Assembly (NCBI GenBank): GCA_965119215.1
Contig: CBCPKK010000038.1
Span: 1-64,000 of the forward strand
Origin: Buttiauxella sp965119215
GTDB taxonomy: Bacteria; Pseudomonadota; Gammaproteobacteria; Enterobacterales; Enterobacteriaceae
Length of the DNA: 64,000 nt
Direction: 5' to 3'
The first letter of the stretch is position 1. Each line of letters begins with the position of its first letter. Position numbers and translations under genes: made by a program. Under the pieces are notes generated by a model that worked only from the letters and a program-made list of their open reading frames with translations, was not told the DNA's origin and made no database searches. Shown here piece by piece: positions 42,892 to 52,057 of this stretch.

Positions 42892-42897
42892 TCGCAG

Positions 42898-43572
42898 TCA
42901 CTTACCAAACAAGCGTCGAGAATTATCTTCGATCTTCCCCAACAGACGCCGTTTCTGCATTGTGCGCGTCCAGCTTACCGATAAACCTGCCGCCGAAAGT
43001 AACCGGTGATACTGTTCATCATCAAACGGCATGTGCCAGGCCGTGGCAATCGCTTCTGCAACCGTCACATCGCTAACGCGTGAAACCAGCTCCAGCGGTG
43101 ATTGGGTCGAAACCTTTCCTGCCATCACCACGCGATAAAGCCAGCCGCAATAACCCGTTTCCTGCATCAAAGACGACATATCGCTAATGCCAAAATGGTA
43201 ATTCAGCTTGAAGCACGGCGAACGTGGCTGTGTGACCTGGATAAGCGCCTCGCCCCAACGAAAAATATCGCCAATATAGACATCTTTTTCCGTCAGGCCT
43301 TCGGTTGATAAGTTTTCGCCGTACGCCGGAGCGGCAAACAGCTCTGCCTGTTCAGGAAATTCACGCGCCCAGTGAACATAATGTTCACGCGGGTAATGGC
43401 ATAACGCACGATCGGGCCCGCCATGAATGATTTTTTCAGCCTGCTGGTCGCCCTCCAGACCTGATTCAGTCAGCCTTAGCTCGCCATCCACCTGAACTTT
43501 GGCGATTGCGCTCGGCCTGCTGCCCGCGTATTCACGGACTTTGCCAATATAAACGTTTAGCGGATAGTGCAT
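42898..43572 (-). CDS. yiiM: MOSC-domain protein YiiM
   Basis: A 224-residue MOSC-domain protein identical in length to E. coli YiiM, which takes part in reducing N-hydroxylated bases such as 6-hydroxylaminopurine with molybdenum cofactor. The molybdenum-ligand Cys is in TQPRSPCFKLN; other blocks are LEGDQQAEKIIHGGPDRALCH and FGENLS-type AYGENLSTEGL. ATG 43572 follows GGAGGA. An in-frame extension to 43611 runs through the sodA terminator and is rejected. Confidence 0.94.
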   Translation of the reverse strand: MHYPLNVYIGKVREYAGSRPSAIAKVQVDGELRLTESGLEGDQQAEKIIHGGPDRALCHYPREHYVHWAREFPEQAELFAAPAYGENLSTEGLTEKDVYIGDIFRWGEALIQVTQPRSPCFKLNYHFGISDMSSLMQETGYCGWLYRVVMAGKVSTQSPLELVSRVSDVTVAEAIATAWHMPFDDEQYHRLLSAAGLSVSWTRTMQKRRLLGKIEDNSRRLFGK

Positions 43573-43594
43573 CTGGTCCTCCCTGCAACAGACA

Positions 43595-43620
43595 TAAAAA
43601 AAGCGAGCCATCAGGCTCGC
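43595..43620 (-). terminator. Terminator after sodA
   Basis: On the minus strand GCGAGCC / GGCTCGC with a 4-nt loop, followed by seven T. Confidence 0.92.
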
Positions 43621-43642
43621 CTCTCAGCAGTTGCAATGCAAC

Positions 43643-44263
43643 TTATTTTTTATCGGCAAAACGTGCTGCTGCTTCGTCCCAGTTCACTACATCCCAGAAT
43701 GCTTTGATGTAGTCAGGGCGACGGTTTTGGAATTTCAGGTAGTAAGCGTGTTCCCACACATCCAGACCCACGATTGGGAAACCGGATACGCCAGAAACCG
43801 CTTCGCCCATCAGCGGGCTGTCCTGGTTTGCAGTAGAAACCACAGCCAGTTTGTCGCCTTTCAGAACCAGCCATGCCCAGCCGGAGCCGAAGCGAGTTGC
43901 TGCTGCTTTCTCAAATTCTGCTTTGAAGTTGTCAACGCTACCGAAGTCACGCTCGATGGCTGCTTTCAGTTCACCTTGCAGGGTCGTGCCGGTTTTCAGG
44001 CCTTTCCAGAAGAAGCTGTGGTTAGCGTGGCCGCCAGCGTTGTTACGCAGAACGGTTTTCTTGTCAGCTGGCAGTTGATCAAGTTTGGCGATCAGCTCTT
44101 CAACTGGCAGTGCTGCGAACTCTGGCAGAGACTCCAGCGCTGCATTCGCGTTATTCACGTACGCCTGGTGGTGTTTGCTGTGATGGATTTCCATCGTTTG
44201 CTTGTCGAAGTGTGGTTCCAGGGCGTCGTAAGCGTAAGGCAGGGATGGCAGTGTATAACTCAT
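43643..44263 (-). CDS. sodA: Manganese superoxide dismutase SodA
   Basis: A 206-residue cytoplasmic enzyme equal to E. coli SodA, starting MSYTLPSLPYAYDALEPHFD. The metal ligands are in HHSKHHQAYV, GGHANHSFFW and DVWEHAYYLKF. It removes superoxide. A Fur-box-like site lies upstream, fitting known iron control. In E. coli kdgT lies between sodA and yiiM; it is absent here. Confidence 0.97.
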   Translation of the reverse strand: MSYTLPSLPYAYDALEPHFDKQTMEIHHSKHHQAYVNNANAALESLPEFAALPVEELIAKLDQLPADKKTVLRNNAGGHANHSFFWKGLKTGTTLQGELKAAIERDFGSVDNFKAEFEKAAATRFGSGWAWLVLKGDKLAVVSTANQDSPLMGEAVSGVSGFPIVGLDVWEHAYYLKFQNRRPDYIKAFWDVVNWDEAAARFADKK

Positions 44264-44344
44264 ATTCATCATCTCCATTATTATCGAACGGCGAACAAGC
44301 TGTTAACGCCGCGTAATCAGTTGGTTCATTATAGTTAATTAAAT

Positions 44345-44363
44345 GATATTGAAAATGATTATC
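44345..44363. promoter_or_regulatory. Fur box upstream of sodA
   Basis: GATATTGAAAATGATTATC matches the 19-bp Fur consensus at 16 positions. It is 82 bp before the sodA ATG. Confidence 0.75.
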
Positions 44364-44412
44364 AATGCCGTACTTTTAGCATGGTTATAACTTTTGGTGA
44401 TGATGGCGAAAA

Positions 44413-44428
44413 TGTGAACGTTGTCAGG
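44413..44428 (+). promoter_or_regulatory. Possible CRP site before the isomerase-family gene
   Basis: TGTGA-ACGTTG-TCAGG has a perfect left half and three of five bases in the right half. It is 108 bp before the ATG at 44536. Confidence 0.35.
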
Positions 44429-44535
44429 CGTATAAATCGTTTTTTGCCACCCACGATAAAATTTGGCATTAAGGCAAAGGTGGTACGGCGCAATAAAGGT
44501 GATAGTCGGCGTTTATTTCTGCCTGGAGTATCATC

Positions 44536-45957
44536 ATGTCGCTTAATGTCGCCCTTTTCGGTATCGGGCTTGAGACTTACTGGCCACAGTTTTCTGGCCT
44601 GGAACAACGCCTCACGGGTTATCTGCATCAGATAGACCAGCGCCTCACGCAGCTTGATGTGTCGGTCATTAATGGCGGCCTGATTGATAACGTCGCCAAA
44701 GCCGATACTTTTGCCACGCAACTTCAGCAACAGCCCGTTGATGCCATCGTGCTTTACATCAGCACCTACGCCCTGAGTTCTACCGTTCTGCCACTGGTGC
44801 AAAAGATTAACAAGCCGGTGATTATCCTGGCGCTGCAACCGGAACGCGGCCTACCGTATGGCAAAATCCGCGACATGACCGACCGTGGCGAACGCACCGG
44901 CGAGTGGCTCGCCCATTGCCAGGCGTGCAGCGCACCAGAGCTTGCGAACGTGTTTAACCGTGCCGGGATTCGTTACCAGCTTCTCGTCGGCGCATTGCAG
45001 GGCGATGACTATGTCTGGCAGCAAACGGAACAATGGCTACAGGCGCTTGACGTGCAGAAAGGGCTGGCGGCCTGTCAGGTGGGGGTTCTGGGCCACTATT
45101 ACGACGGCATGGTGGACGTTTACAGCAACATGACCAATCTGAGCGCCAGACTCGGCGTGCGCTTCAAGCCGCTGGAAATGTGCGAACTGGCAGAATATCG
45201 CGAGCAGGTCACCCCAACCGCCAGCGCGCAAAAATGGCAGGATGTGGAAGCATCTTTGCAAATCGACCCTGCCTGTGAAAAAGCGGAGCTGGAGAGAGCA
45301 GTGCAAACCGCTTGCGCCTTGGATCAGCTTATCGAAAAAAACCACCTCGGCGCGTTGGCCTATTACTACGAAGGGCGCAACGGCAACGCCTACGAAAACA
45401 TCATCACTTCTATTATTCTCGGCAACACGCTGCTGACCCAGCGCGGTATTCCGGTGGCTGGCGAGTACGAAATCAAAAACGTGCTGGCGATGAAAATCCA
45501 GCAGCTTCTCGGCGCAGGCGGTTCGTTCTCCGAGCCATACGGCATTGAGTTTGCTGATGACGTTGTACTCTGGGGGCATGATGGGCCAGCACATCCGTTA
45601 ATGGCCGAAGGCAACGTAAGCCTCGTACCACTGCCGGTTTACCACGGTAAACCAGGCAAAGGCGTGTCAATTCAGATGACGGTCAAACCCGGTCCCGTCA
45701 CGTTCCTTTCCATTGTTGAAGACGCGCAAAACGGTGTGTGTTTGCAGTATGCCGAGGGGGAAGCGGTTGCAGGTGAAGTGCTGGATATCGGCAACACCAA
45801 CAGCCGTTATCGTTTCCCGCTTTCAGCGCGCGAATTTACCACTCAATGGTGCCTCGGCGGGCCTGCTCACCATTGCGCGATTGGCCTAGGGCACCAGGGT
45901 GCGGTTTTGGAAAAACTCGCCTGGCTGCTTGGCGTGAAAACCGCAAAAATCTGTTAA
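44536..45957 (+). CDS. L-fucose/L-arabinose isomerase family protein
   Basis: A 473-residue protein with the fold of AraA/FucI-type sugar isomerases. Recognisable parts are ALQPERGLPYGKIRDMTDRG and VGVLGHYYDGMVDVYSNMTN near the middle, ALAYYYEGRNGNAYENIITS, GIPVAGEYEIKNVLAMKI, and the end AHHCAIGLGH. It is smaller than AraA (500) and FucI (591), and E. coli has no equivalent next to sodA. It is upstream of rhaT on the same strand and may act on rhamnose-related or other deoxy sugars. GGAG precedes the ATG. Substrate unknown. Confidence 0.8.
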   Translation: MSLNVALFGIGLETYWPQFSGLEQRLTGYLHQIDQRLTQLDVSVINGGLIDNVAKADTFATQLQQQPVDAIVLYISTYALSSTVLPLVQKINKPVIILALQPERGLPYGKIRDMTDRGERTGEWLAHCQACSAPELANVFNRAGIRYQLLVGALQGDDYVWQQTEQWLQALDVQKGLAACQVGVLGHYYDGMVDVYSNMTNLSARLGVRFKPLEMCELAEYREQVTPTASAQKWQDVEASLQIDPACEKAELERAVQTACALDQLIEKNHLGALAYYYEGRNGNAYENIITSIILGNTLLTQRGIPVAGEYEIKNVLAMKIQQLLGAGGSFSEPYGIEFADDVVLWGHDGPAHPLMAEGNVSLVPLPVYHGKPGKGVSIQMTVKPGPVTFLSIVEDAQNGVCLQYAEGEAVAGEVLDIGNTNSRYRFPLSAREFTTQWCLGGPAHHCAIGLGHQGAVLEKLAWLLGVKTAKIC

Positions 45958-46008
45958 TTACTTGAGGTTACCTCCGCTCGCATTTCGGGTGGAGGGGATC
46001 TAAAGAAC

Positions 46009-46024
46009 TGTGACCCTCGTCAAT
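46009..46024 (+). promoter_or_regulatory. Possible CRP site before rhaT
   Basis: TGTGA-CCCTCG-TCAAT, eight of ten consensus bases, 143 bp before the rhaT ATG. E. coli rhaT is CRP- and RhaS-dependent. RhaS sites were not resolved. Confidence 0.4.
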
Positions 46025-46166
46025 CACACCCCCTGAATTTTGCCAGTTTTGCCCTCGTCACGGCAGCACATAGAAGGTTAGCTTGTCGCTCACTCTTTAG
46101 ACTCTGTGGCATTGGGGTAACTGGCTGTCGCCCCTGCGTTCTTTAGTTAAAACAGAGGGATGGATA

Positions 46167-47201
46167 ATGAGTAACGCAATAACAATGGGGATAATTTGGC
46201 ATCTGGTTGGCGCTGCCAGCGCGGCCTGTTTTTACGCCCCTTTTAAGAAAGTACAGCAGTGGTCATGGGAAACGATGTGGGCAATTGGCGGCTTTGTCTC
46301 CTGGATAATTTTGCCATGGCTGGTTAGCTACATTCTGCTTCCTGATTTTTGGGCTTACTACGGCTCGTTTAACGCTTCTACCTTGCTGCCGATATTTTTA
46401 TTTGGCGCGATGTGGGGTATCGGAAACATCAACTACGGCCTGACGATGCGCTATTTGGGCATGTCGATGGGCATCGGTATCGCGATAGGTATCACGCTGA
46501 TTGTCGGCACGCTAATGACGCCAATTATTGCCGGAAAATTTGACGTGTTAATCGGCACACCAGGCGGGCGCATGACGCTGCTGGGCGTGCTGGTTGCGTT
46601 GGTAGGTGTGGCGATTGTTACCCGCGCAGGGCAACTCAAAGAACGTAAAATGGGCATCAGAGCCGAAGAGTTCAGCCTGAAAAAAGGGCTGATTCTGGCG
46701 GTGATGTGCGGCATCTTCTCGGCGGGTATGTCTTTTGCGATGGACGCCGCAAAACCAATGCATGAAGCCGCAGCCGCGCTGGGCGTAGACCCGCTTTATG
46801 TTGCCCTGCCAAGCTACGTGATTATCATGGGCGGCGGTGCCGTGATTAACCTGGGCTATTGCTTCATTCGTCTGGCAAAACTCAAGAATCTGTCGATAAA
46901 AGCCGACTTCTCGCTGGCAAGACCGCTGATCATCAGCAACGTGCTGTTTGCCGCACTCGCCGGTTTGATGTGGTATCTGCAATTCTTCTTCTACGCCTGG
47001 GGCCACGCCAAAATTCCAGCACAATACGACTACATGAGCTGGATGTTGCACATGAGTTTCTACGTGCTGTGTGGCGGCCTGGTTGGTTTGATTATGAAAG
47101 AGTGGAAGTCAGCAGGCACTCGTCCGGTTGGTGTACTGAGCGTGGGTTGCGTGGTGATTATTATTGCTGCAAATATCGTCGGCTTAGGCATGGCGAGCTG
47201 A
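46167..47201 (+). CDS. rhaT: L-rhamnose:H+ symporter RhaT
   Basis: A 344-residue, ten-helix inner-membrane permease with the same length as E. coli RhaT. Blocks such as MSNAITMGIIWHLVGAASAA, FGAMWGIGNINYGLTMRYLG and GIFSAGMSFAMDAAKPMHE match. It is convergent with rhaR, with 1 bp between the stops. A second rhamnose importer of the ABC type lies downstream in this window. Confidence 0.96.
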   Translation: MSNAITMGIIWHLVGAASAACFYAPFKKVQQWSWETMWAIGGFVSWIILPWLVSYILLPDFWAYYGSFNASTLLPIFLFGAMWGIGNINYGLTMRYLGMSMGIGIAIGITLIVGTLMTPIIAGKFDVLIGTPGGRMTLLGVLVALVGVAIVTRAGQLKERKMGIRAEEFSLKKGLILAVMCGIFSAGMSFAMDAAKPMHEAAAALGVDPLYVALPSYVIIMGGGAVINLGYCFIRLAKLKNLSIKADFSLARPLIISNVLFAALAGLMWYLQFFFYAWGHAKIPAQYDYMSWMLHMSFYVLCGGLVGLIMKEWKSAGTRPVGVLSVGCVVIIIAANIVGLGMAS

Positions 47202-47202
47202 T

Positions 47203-48051
47203 TTAAGTTTCTATCGCGTACCGTTGACGCCACATCCGTGGCGTCATTCCCGTCTCTTTGGTAAACACCACCGAAAAATAGTTACTGTCCTCAAAGCCGC
47301 AGCGCGTGGCGATATCACCGATCAGCATCTCGCTATGACGCAATAAATCCTGGGCCTGGCAAACTCGCAGCTGGCGCAAATACTGACTGATGCTCATGCC
47401 CGTTTGCTGACGAAAAACCTGGCGTAAATGGCGATCCGCCACCTGATTTTGCTGGCAAAACTGCTGCAAATCGAACGGGGTATGGAAACTATTTCCCAAC
47501 GTTGCCAGTAACAAATCCAGCGTTTCACCGCTATCAGGAGCCCCGGTTTCATGCGGCTGGTAACGGTGGCGACGCAGCAGAATGCAAAGTTGCAGGAACA
47601 GGCTTTCGGTCAGACATAACGACAACGCGTCCGATTTCACACTTTCATGTTCCAGTTGGCCGATGAGCTGGCGCGCCTGCGCCATGCCGTGGCTGCTCAA
47701 CCGCCAACGCGGATCTTTCCCCGAAGCCGCAGAGCTTTGCAGCAAATCACTCCAGTCGACATTGAGTTTCAGGCGTTCCGGGCAGTAGATGATGTTATGC
47801 AGGACTAAATCGTTGACTGATTCGTAGCTGTGGCGGTCTTCGGCGCGGATGTAAAACAGGTCACCGCAGGTGATGCGGTACGGGCGGTCGTTGAGCCTAT
47901 GCAATCCGTTGCCGCGCCACACCAGCACCAGTTCGCAAAAATCGTGAGTATGTTCGGCAAAGACGTTTTGCGGATAGCGATCCGCCACCGCCACGGGTTG
48001 CGTGGCAGACGCGAAGAAATCTGCTTTTTTGAGAATTAAATGGTTAGCCAC
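47203..48051 (-). CDS. rhaR: Rhamnose regulator RhaR
   Basis: An AraC-family activator of rhaSR. Using GTG at 48051 gives 282 residues, the E. coli length, and aligns VANHLILKKADFFAS with the known E. coli N-terminus. GAGGC lies upstream. A longer frame from GTG 48102 adds 17 unconserved residues. It has a cupin ligand domain (EHTHDFCELVLVWRGNG) and a C-terminal double HTH (VADRHLRQVFRQQTG; IATRCGFEDSNYFSVVF). It follows rhaS after a 75-bp gap. Confidence 0.93.
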   Translation of the reverse strand: MANHLILKKADFFASATQPVAVADRYPQNVFAEHTHDFCELVLVWRGNGLHRLNDRPYRITCGDLFYIRAEDRHSYESVNDLVLHNIIYCPERLKLNVDWSDLLQSSAASGKDPRWRLSSHGMAQARQLIGQLEHESVKSDALSLCLTESLFLQLCILLRRHRYQPHETGAPDSGETLDLLLATLGNSFHTPFDLQQFCQQNQVADRHLRQVFRQQTGMSISQYLRQLRVCQAQDLLRHSEMLIGDIATRCGFEDSNYFSVVFTKETGMTPRMWRQRYAIET

Positions 48052-48126
48052 CGCAAACGCCTCAAAACCAGAACAGTCGGAAATTATTGGCTTTTTCGGC
48101 ACAAAAAACGGTGATTGCCTTCGCGA

Positions 48127-48963
48127 TTACTGAAGTTGTGTATCGCGCCCCTGGCGAATCTCACGCGGTGACCAGGAAAACTCACGCTTAAAAAGCGTCG
48201 AAAAATGGTTACTGTCGCCAAAGCCACACTGGAAGGCGATATCCGTGACGCTCTCCTCGCCGTGACGCAACAAATGGCGGGCTTTCATCAGGCGTAAACG
48301 GTTGAGATAACGTTGCGGCGTCATACCGGTTTGCTGTTTTAACTGGCGATGCAAAGTGCGCAGGGAAAGTGTGAATTGCGAAGCGAGTTGCTCCCAGCAA
48401 ATATCCTCGGCGAAGTGGTCTTCAAGCCATGCCATTAGCTGATTTAGTCGACCTTCCGAGTTCGTCGCACCTTCCATCATGCTGCCTTTGCGCAGCAACA
48501 CCAGCAACTGCATAAACAGAATTTCGCGGTTGGCGACGGCATGGGTATCCGCAGCCTCACCAATTTTCTCAAACTGTTCAATCAGCCCACGCACTTGTTG
48601 CAGAACGGGCTGATTCACGCGCCAGTGCGACGGATAATTGCCGTCCTGCTCTTGCGGCAACAGCTTATCGAGCCCGGACAAAAAGCAGAACGCATCCGGT
48701 GCGCGATAAAGAATATTGGTCAGGCAGAGGTTTTCGGTGTGCTCGTACAAATGGCGGTCGTGATCGCGCACAAAACAGACCGAACCGCCGCTCAATGTAT
48801 AAGGCTGGCCGTTAAAAACATGCGTTCCCGTGCCGTGCTCAACAATCACAATCTCATAGAAATCATGATGATGCTCGGGGAATGCAGCCTGGGGCAAACG
48901 TGGCTCAATCGCTACGGATGCGTTTCCCGATGGGAAAAAATCAAAACCATGTAATACCGTCAT
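48127..48963 (-). CDS. rhaS: Rhamnose catabolic activator RhaS
   Basis: A 278-residue AraC-family activator of rhaBAD and rhaT, the same length as in E. coli. It starts MTVLHGFDFFPSGNASVAIE. The cupin domain EHHHDFYEIVIVEHGTGTH and HTH segments LSLRTLHRQLKQQTG and IAFQCGFGDSNHFSTLF are intact. A Met 12 bp upstream is possible but not conserved. It is divergent from rhaB. Confidence 0.96.
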   Translation of the reverse strand: MTVLHGFDFFPSGNASVAIEPRLPQAAFPEHHHDFYEIVIVEHGTGTHVFNGQPYTLSGGSVCFVRDHDRHLYEHTENLCLTNILYRAPDAFCFLSGLDKLLPQEQDGNYPSHWRVNQPVLQQVRGLIEQFEKIGEAADTHAVANREILFMQLLVLLRKGSMMEGATNSEGRLNQLMAWLEDHFAEDICWEQLASQFTLSLRTLHRQLKQQTGMTPQRYLNRLRLMKARHLLRHGEESVTDIAFQCGFGDSNHFSTLFKREFSWSPREIRQGRDTQLQ

Positions 48964-49262
48964 CATTACCCCCAAGCCTCATTAACTGTTGCCAGATAGT
49001 AGATAACGATTCTCATCTGCACCTTAAACTTTCGACACGAAATCCATTAAAAACGGTTCGTTTTTTAAGAAGCAGCCGGAATTATCAGGAAATGCGGGAA
49101 GCGTCACAGGCCATTTTTTGAGTGATAAACATGGATCTGTGACATGACTCACGTTCATCTTTGCTTCTTTGCCAGCGCCTGATTCGCGCTGTCAGTGTCA
49201 AGAAGGTGGACATCTGCGTTACTTTTTAGAGTGGGGTTAATTAATTTAGCAAGGACCCCAAA
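48964..49262. promoter_or_regulatory. rhaS-rhaB divergent control region with CRP site
   Basis: About 300 bp. A strong CRP site TGTGA-CATGAC-TCACG lies at 49138-49153. Just downstream, GTTCATCTTTGCTTCTTTGCC (49153-49173) and the segment to about 49214 resemble the RhaS half-sites between CRP and the rhaB promoter in E. coli. RhaR sites for rhaS are expected upstream but were not resolved. AAGGA precedes the rhaB ATG. Confidence 0.75.
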
Positions 49263-50735
49263 ATGACTTTACGCCATAGTGTTGCGGTAGACCTCGGCGC
49301 ATCAAGCGGTCGTGTCATGCTGGCGCGCTTTGAACGTGATTCCCGCAGCATCTGCCTGCGAGAAATTCATCGTTTCACCAACGGGTTAAAACAGGTAGAG
49401 GGTTCCACCGTCTGGGATGTGGACGCGCTGGAGCATGAAATCCGCACCGGCCTGCAAAAAGCCTGCGACGAGGGCATCGCCATCGACAGTATCGGCATCG
49501 ACACCTGGGGTGTTGATTACGTGCTGATTGACCGCGACGGCAATCGTGTTGGGCAGCCCGTTTCCTACCGTGACAGCCGCACTGACGGCGTAATGGATAC
49601 CGCGTTTAACCAGCTAGGCCGTGAAGAAATTTACCGTCGCACTGGCATTCAATTCCTGCCCTTCAATACGCTTTATCAACTCCGTGCTTTGGTTGAACAG
49701 CAACCTGAACTGGTTGATAACGTTGAACACGCGCTGCTGATCCCGGACTATTTTTGCTACCGCCTGACCGGCGTGCTGAACTGGGAATACACCAACGCCA
49801 CCACCACGCAGTTGGTCAATATCAACAGCGATAACTGGGACAAAACGCTGCTCGACTGGGCGGGCGTGCCGCATAAATGGCTCGGCAAACCGACTCACCC
49901 AGGCAGCGTTATCGGCCAGTGGATTTGCCGCGAAGGCAACAAAATCCCGGTGGTTTCCGTTGCCACGCACGACACCGCCAGCGCAGTTATCGGCGCACCA
50001 CTCAAAGACAAAGACGCCGCGTACCTTTCTTCCGGCACCTGGTCGTTGATGGGTTTTGAGAGCAAAACACCGTACGCCAGCAGCGCAGCACTGGCCGCCA
50101 ACATCACCAACGAAGGCGGTGCAGAAGGCCGTTATCGGGTGCTGAAAAATATTATGGGGCTGTGGCTGTTACAACGCATCACCAAAGAGCTGGGCATTAC
50201 TGACCTGCCCGACCTTATCGAACGCACCCGAAATATCCCAGCCAGCCGCTTTGTGATCAATCCAAACGACGATCGTTTTATTAACCCTGAAAGCATGAGC
50301 CGTGAGATTCAGGCCGCCTGCCGCGAAAGCAATCAGCCGGTTCCGTTCACCGATAACGAACTGGCCCGCTGCATTTTCGACAGCCTGGCGCTGCTGTACG
50401 CCAAAACGCTCGCAGAACTTGCTGCCGTTCGTGGTCGCCCGTTTAGCTGCCTGCACATTGTGGGCGGCGGTAGCCAGAACGAATTGCTTAACCAGCTTTG
50501 CGCCGACGCCTGCGGTGTTCCGGTACTTGCCGGGCCGATTGAAGCCTCAACGCTTGGCAATATCGGCTGCCAGTTGATGGCGCTGGACGAAATTACCGAC
50601 GTCGATGACTTCCGCAAAATCGTCGCCGCCAGCTACGAACTGAAATCTTTTTTTCCCCAAATAAATAGCGGAATTGCTCGTCACAGCGCGCAGTTTCCAA
50701 CGCATATTCAAAAACGTAAGGAGTTTTGCGCATGA
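49263..50735 (+). CDS. rhaB: Rhamnulokinase RhaB
   Basis: A 490-residue FGGY kinase (E. coli 489) that phosphorylates L-rhamnulose. Shown by AVDLGASSGRVMLARFERD, GIDTWGVDYVLIDRDGNRVG, VATHDTASAVIGAP and IVGGGSQNELLNQLCADACG. It overlaps rhaA by 4 bp (ATGA). Confidence 0.97.
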   Translation: MTLRHSVAVDLGASSGRVMLARFERDSRSICLREIHRFTNGLKQVEGSTVWDVDALEHEIRTGLQKACDEGIAIDSIGIDTWGVDYVLIDRDGNRVGQPVSYRDSRTDGVMDTAFNQLGREEIYRRTGIQFLPFNTLYQLRALVEQQPELVDNVEHALLIPDYFCYRLTGVLNWEYTNATTTQLVNINSDNWDKTLLDWAGVPHKWLGKPTHPGSVIGQWICREGNKIPVVSVATHDTASAVIGAPLKDKDAAYLSSGTWSLMGFESKTPYASSAALAANITNEGGAEGRYRVLKNIMGLWLLQRITKELGITDLPDLIERTRNIPASRFVINPNDDRFINPESMSREIQAACRESNQPVPFTDNELARCIFDSLALLYAKTLAELAAVRGRPFSCLHIVGGGSQNELLNQLCADACGVPVLAGPIEASTLGNIGCQLMALDEITDVDDFRKIVAASYELKSFFPQINSGIARHSAQFPTHIQKRKEFCA

Positions 50736-51991
50736 CCACATCTCTTGAACAAGCCTGGGAACTGGCGAAACAGCGCTTTGCCGCTGTCGGTGTTGATGTT
50801 GAAGCCGCACTGCAACAACTCGACCGCCTGCCGGTTTCTATGCACTGCTGGCAGGGCGACGACGTTGCCGGATTTGAAAACCCGGAGGGCGCTCTGAGCG
50901 GTGGGATTCAGGCCACGGGGAATTATCCGGGCAAGGCGCGCAACGCTGCTGAATTACGTTCGGACCTGGAGCGTGCATTAAGCCTGATCCCTGGGCCAAA
51001 GCGCCTGAATCTTCACGCGATTTATCTGGAATCTGAGCAGCCGGTTTCACGCGACAAAATCAAACCAGAACACTTCAAAAACTGGGTTGAGTGGGCAAAA
51101 GCCAACAAGCTGGGGCTGGATTTTAACCCGTCTTGCTTCTCACACCCTTTAAGCGCCGACGGCTTTACGCTGTCCCACGCTGACGATGAAATCCGCCAGT
51201 TCTGGATTGACCACGTCAAAGCCAGCCGCAAAGTTTCCGCTTACTTTGGCGAACAGCTCGGTACGCCGTCGGTGATGAACATCTGGATACCGGATGGTAT
51301 GAAAGATATTACGGTTGACCGCCTGGCTCCGCGCCAGCGCCTGGTTGCCGCCCTTGATGAAGCGATGAGCGAAAAACTCAACCCGCAACACCATATCGAC
51401 GCGGTAGAAAGCAAACTGTTTGGTATCGGTGCGGAAAGCTACACCGTGGGCTCCAACGAGTTCTATTTCGGTTACGCCACCAGCCGCCAGACCGCACTGT
51501 GCCTGGATGCGGGCCACTTCCATCCGACAGAAGTTATCTCCGACAAAATCTCCAGCGCCATGCTGTATGTGCCACGCCTGCTGCTGCACGTAAGCCGCCC
51601 GGTGCGTTGGGACAGCGACCACGTCGTTTTGCTGGATGACGAAACCCAGGCCATCGCCAGCGAGATTATCCGCCACGACCTGTTTGACCGCGTTCACATC
51701 GGCCTGGATTTCTTCGACGCCTCAATTAACCGCATCGCCGCGTGGGTTATCGGCACTCGCAACATGAAAAAAGCCCTGCTGCGTGCGTTGCTGGAACCGA
51801 CTGAAACGCTGCGCCAACTGGAACGTGAAGGCGATTACACCGCGCGCCTGGCCTTGCTGGAAGAACAAAAATCGCTGCCGTGGGCGGCTGTCTGGGAAAT
51901 GTATTGCCAGCGTAACGACACGCCGGTTGATGCCCAGTGGCTGAAAACGGTACGGACATACGAAAAAGACGTTTTGAGTACGCGCGCTTAA
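50732..51991 (+). CDS. rhaA: L-rhamnose isomerase RhaA
   Basis: A 419-residue isomerase of L-rhamnose to L-rhamnulose, with the E. coli length. It begins MTTSLEQAWELAKQRFAAVG. Metal-site blocks LDFNPSCFSHPLSADG, AVESKLFGIGAESYTVGSNE and CLDAGHFHPTEVISDKIS are intact. The preferred start is the ATG that overlaps the rhaB stop; an ATG two codons earlier is possible. Confidence 0.97.
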   Translation: MTTSLEQAWELAKQRFAAVGVDVEAALQQLDRLPVSMHCWQGDDVAGFENPEGALSGGIQATGNYPGKARNAAELRSDLERALSLIPGPKRLNLHAIYLESEQPVSRDKIKPEHFKNWVEWAKANKLGLDFNPSCFSHPLSADGFTLSHADDEIRQFWIDHVKASRKVSAYFGEQLGTPSVMNIWIPDGMKDITVDRLAPRQRLVAALDEAMSEKLNPQHHIDAVESKLFGIGAESYTVGSNEFYFGYATSRQTALCLDAGHFHPTEVISDKISSAMLYVPRLLLHVSRPVRWDSDHVVLLDDETQAIASEIIRHDLFDRVHIGLDFFDASINRIAAWVIGTRNMKKALLRALLEPTETLRQLEREGDYTARLALLEEQKSLPWAAVWEMYCQRNDTPVDAQWLKTVRTYEKDVLSTRA

Positions 51992-51993
51992 GG

Positions 51994-52034
51994 TCGCCCT
52001 CACCCAACCCTCTCCCTACCAGGAGAGGGAGAAA
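51994..52034. repeat. GC-rich dispersed repeat, short form (copy F)
   Basis: CCCTCACCCAACCCTCTCCC then TACCAGGAGAGGGAG forms a hairpin between rhaA and rhaD. It would be transcribed within rhaBAD. Confidence 0.7.
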
Positions 52035-52057
52035 AATGAAAACAGGAACACAACACT

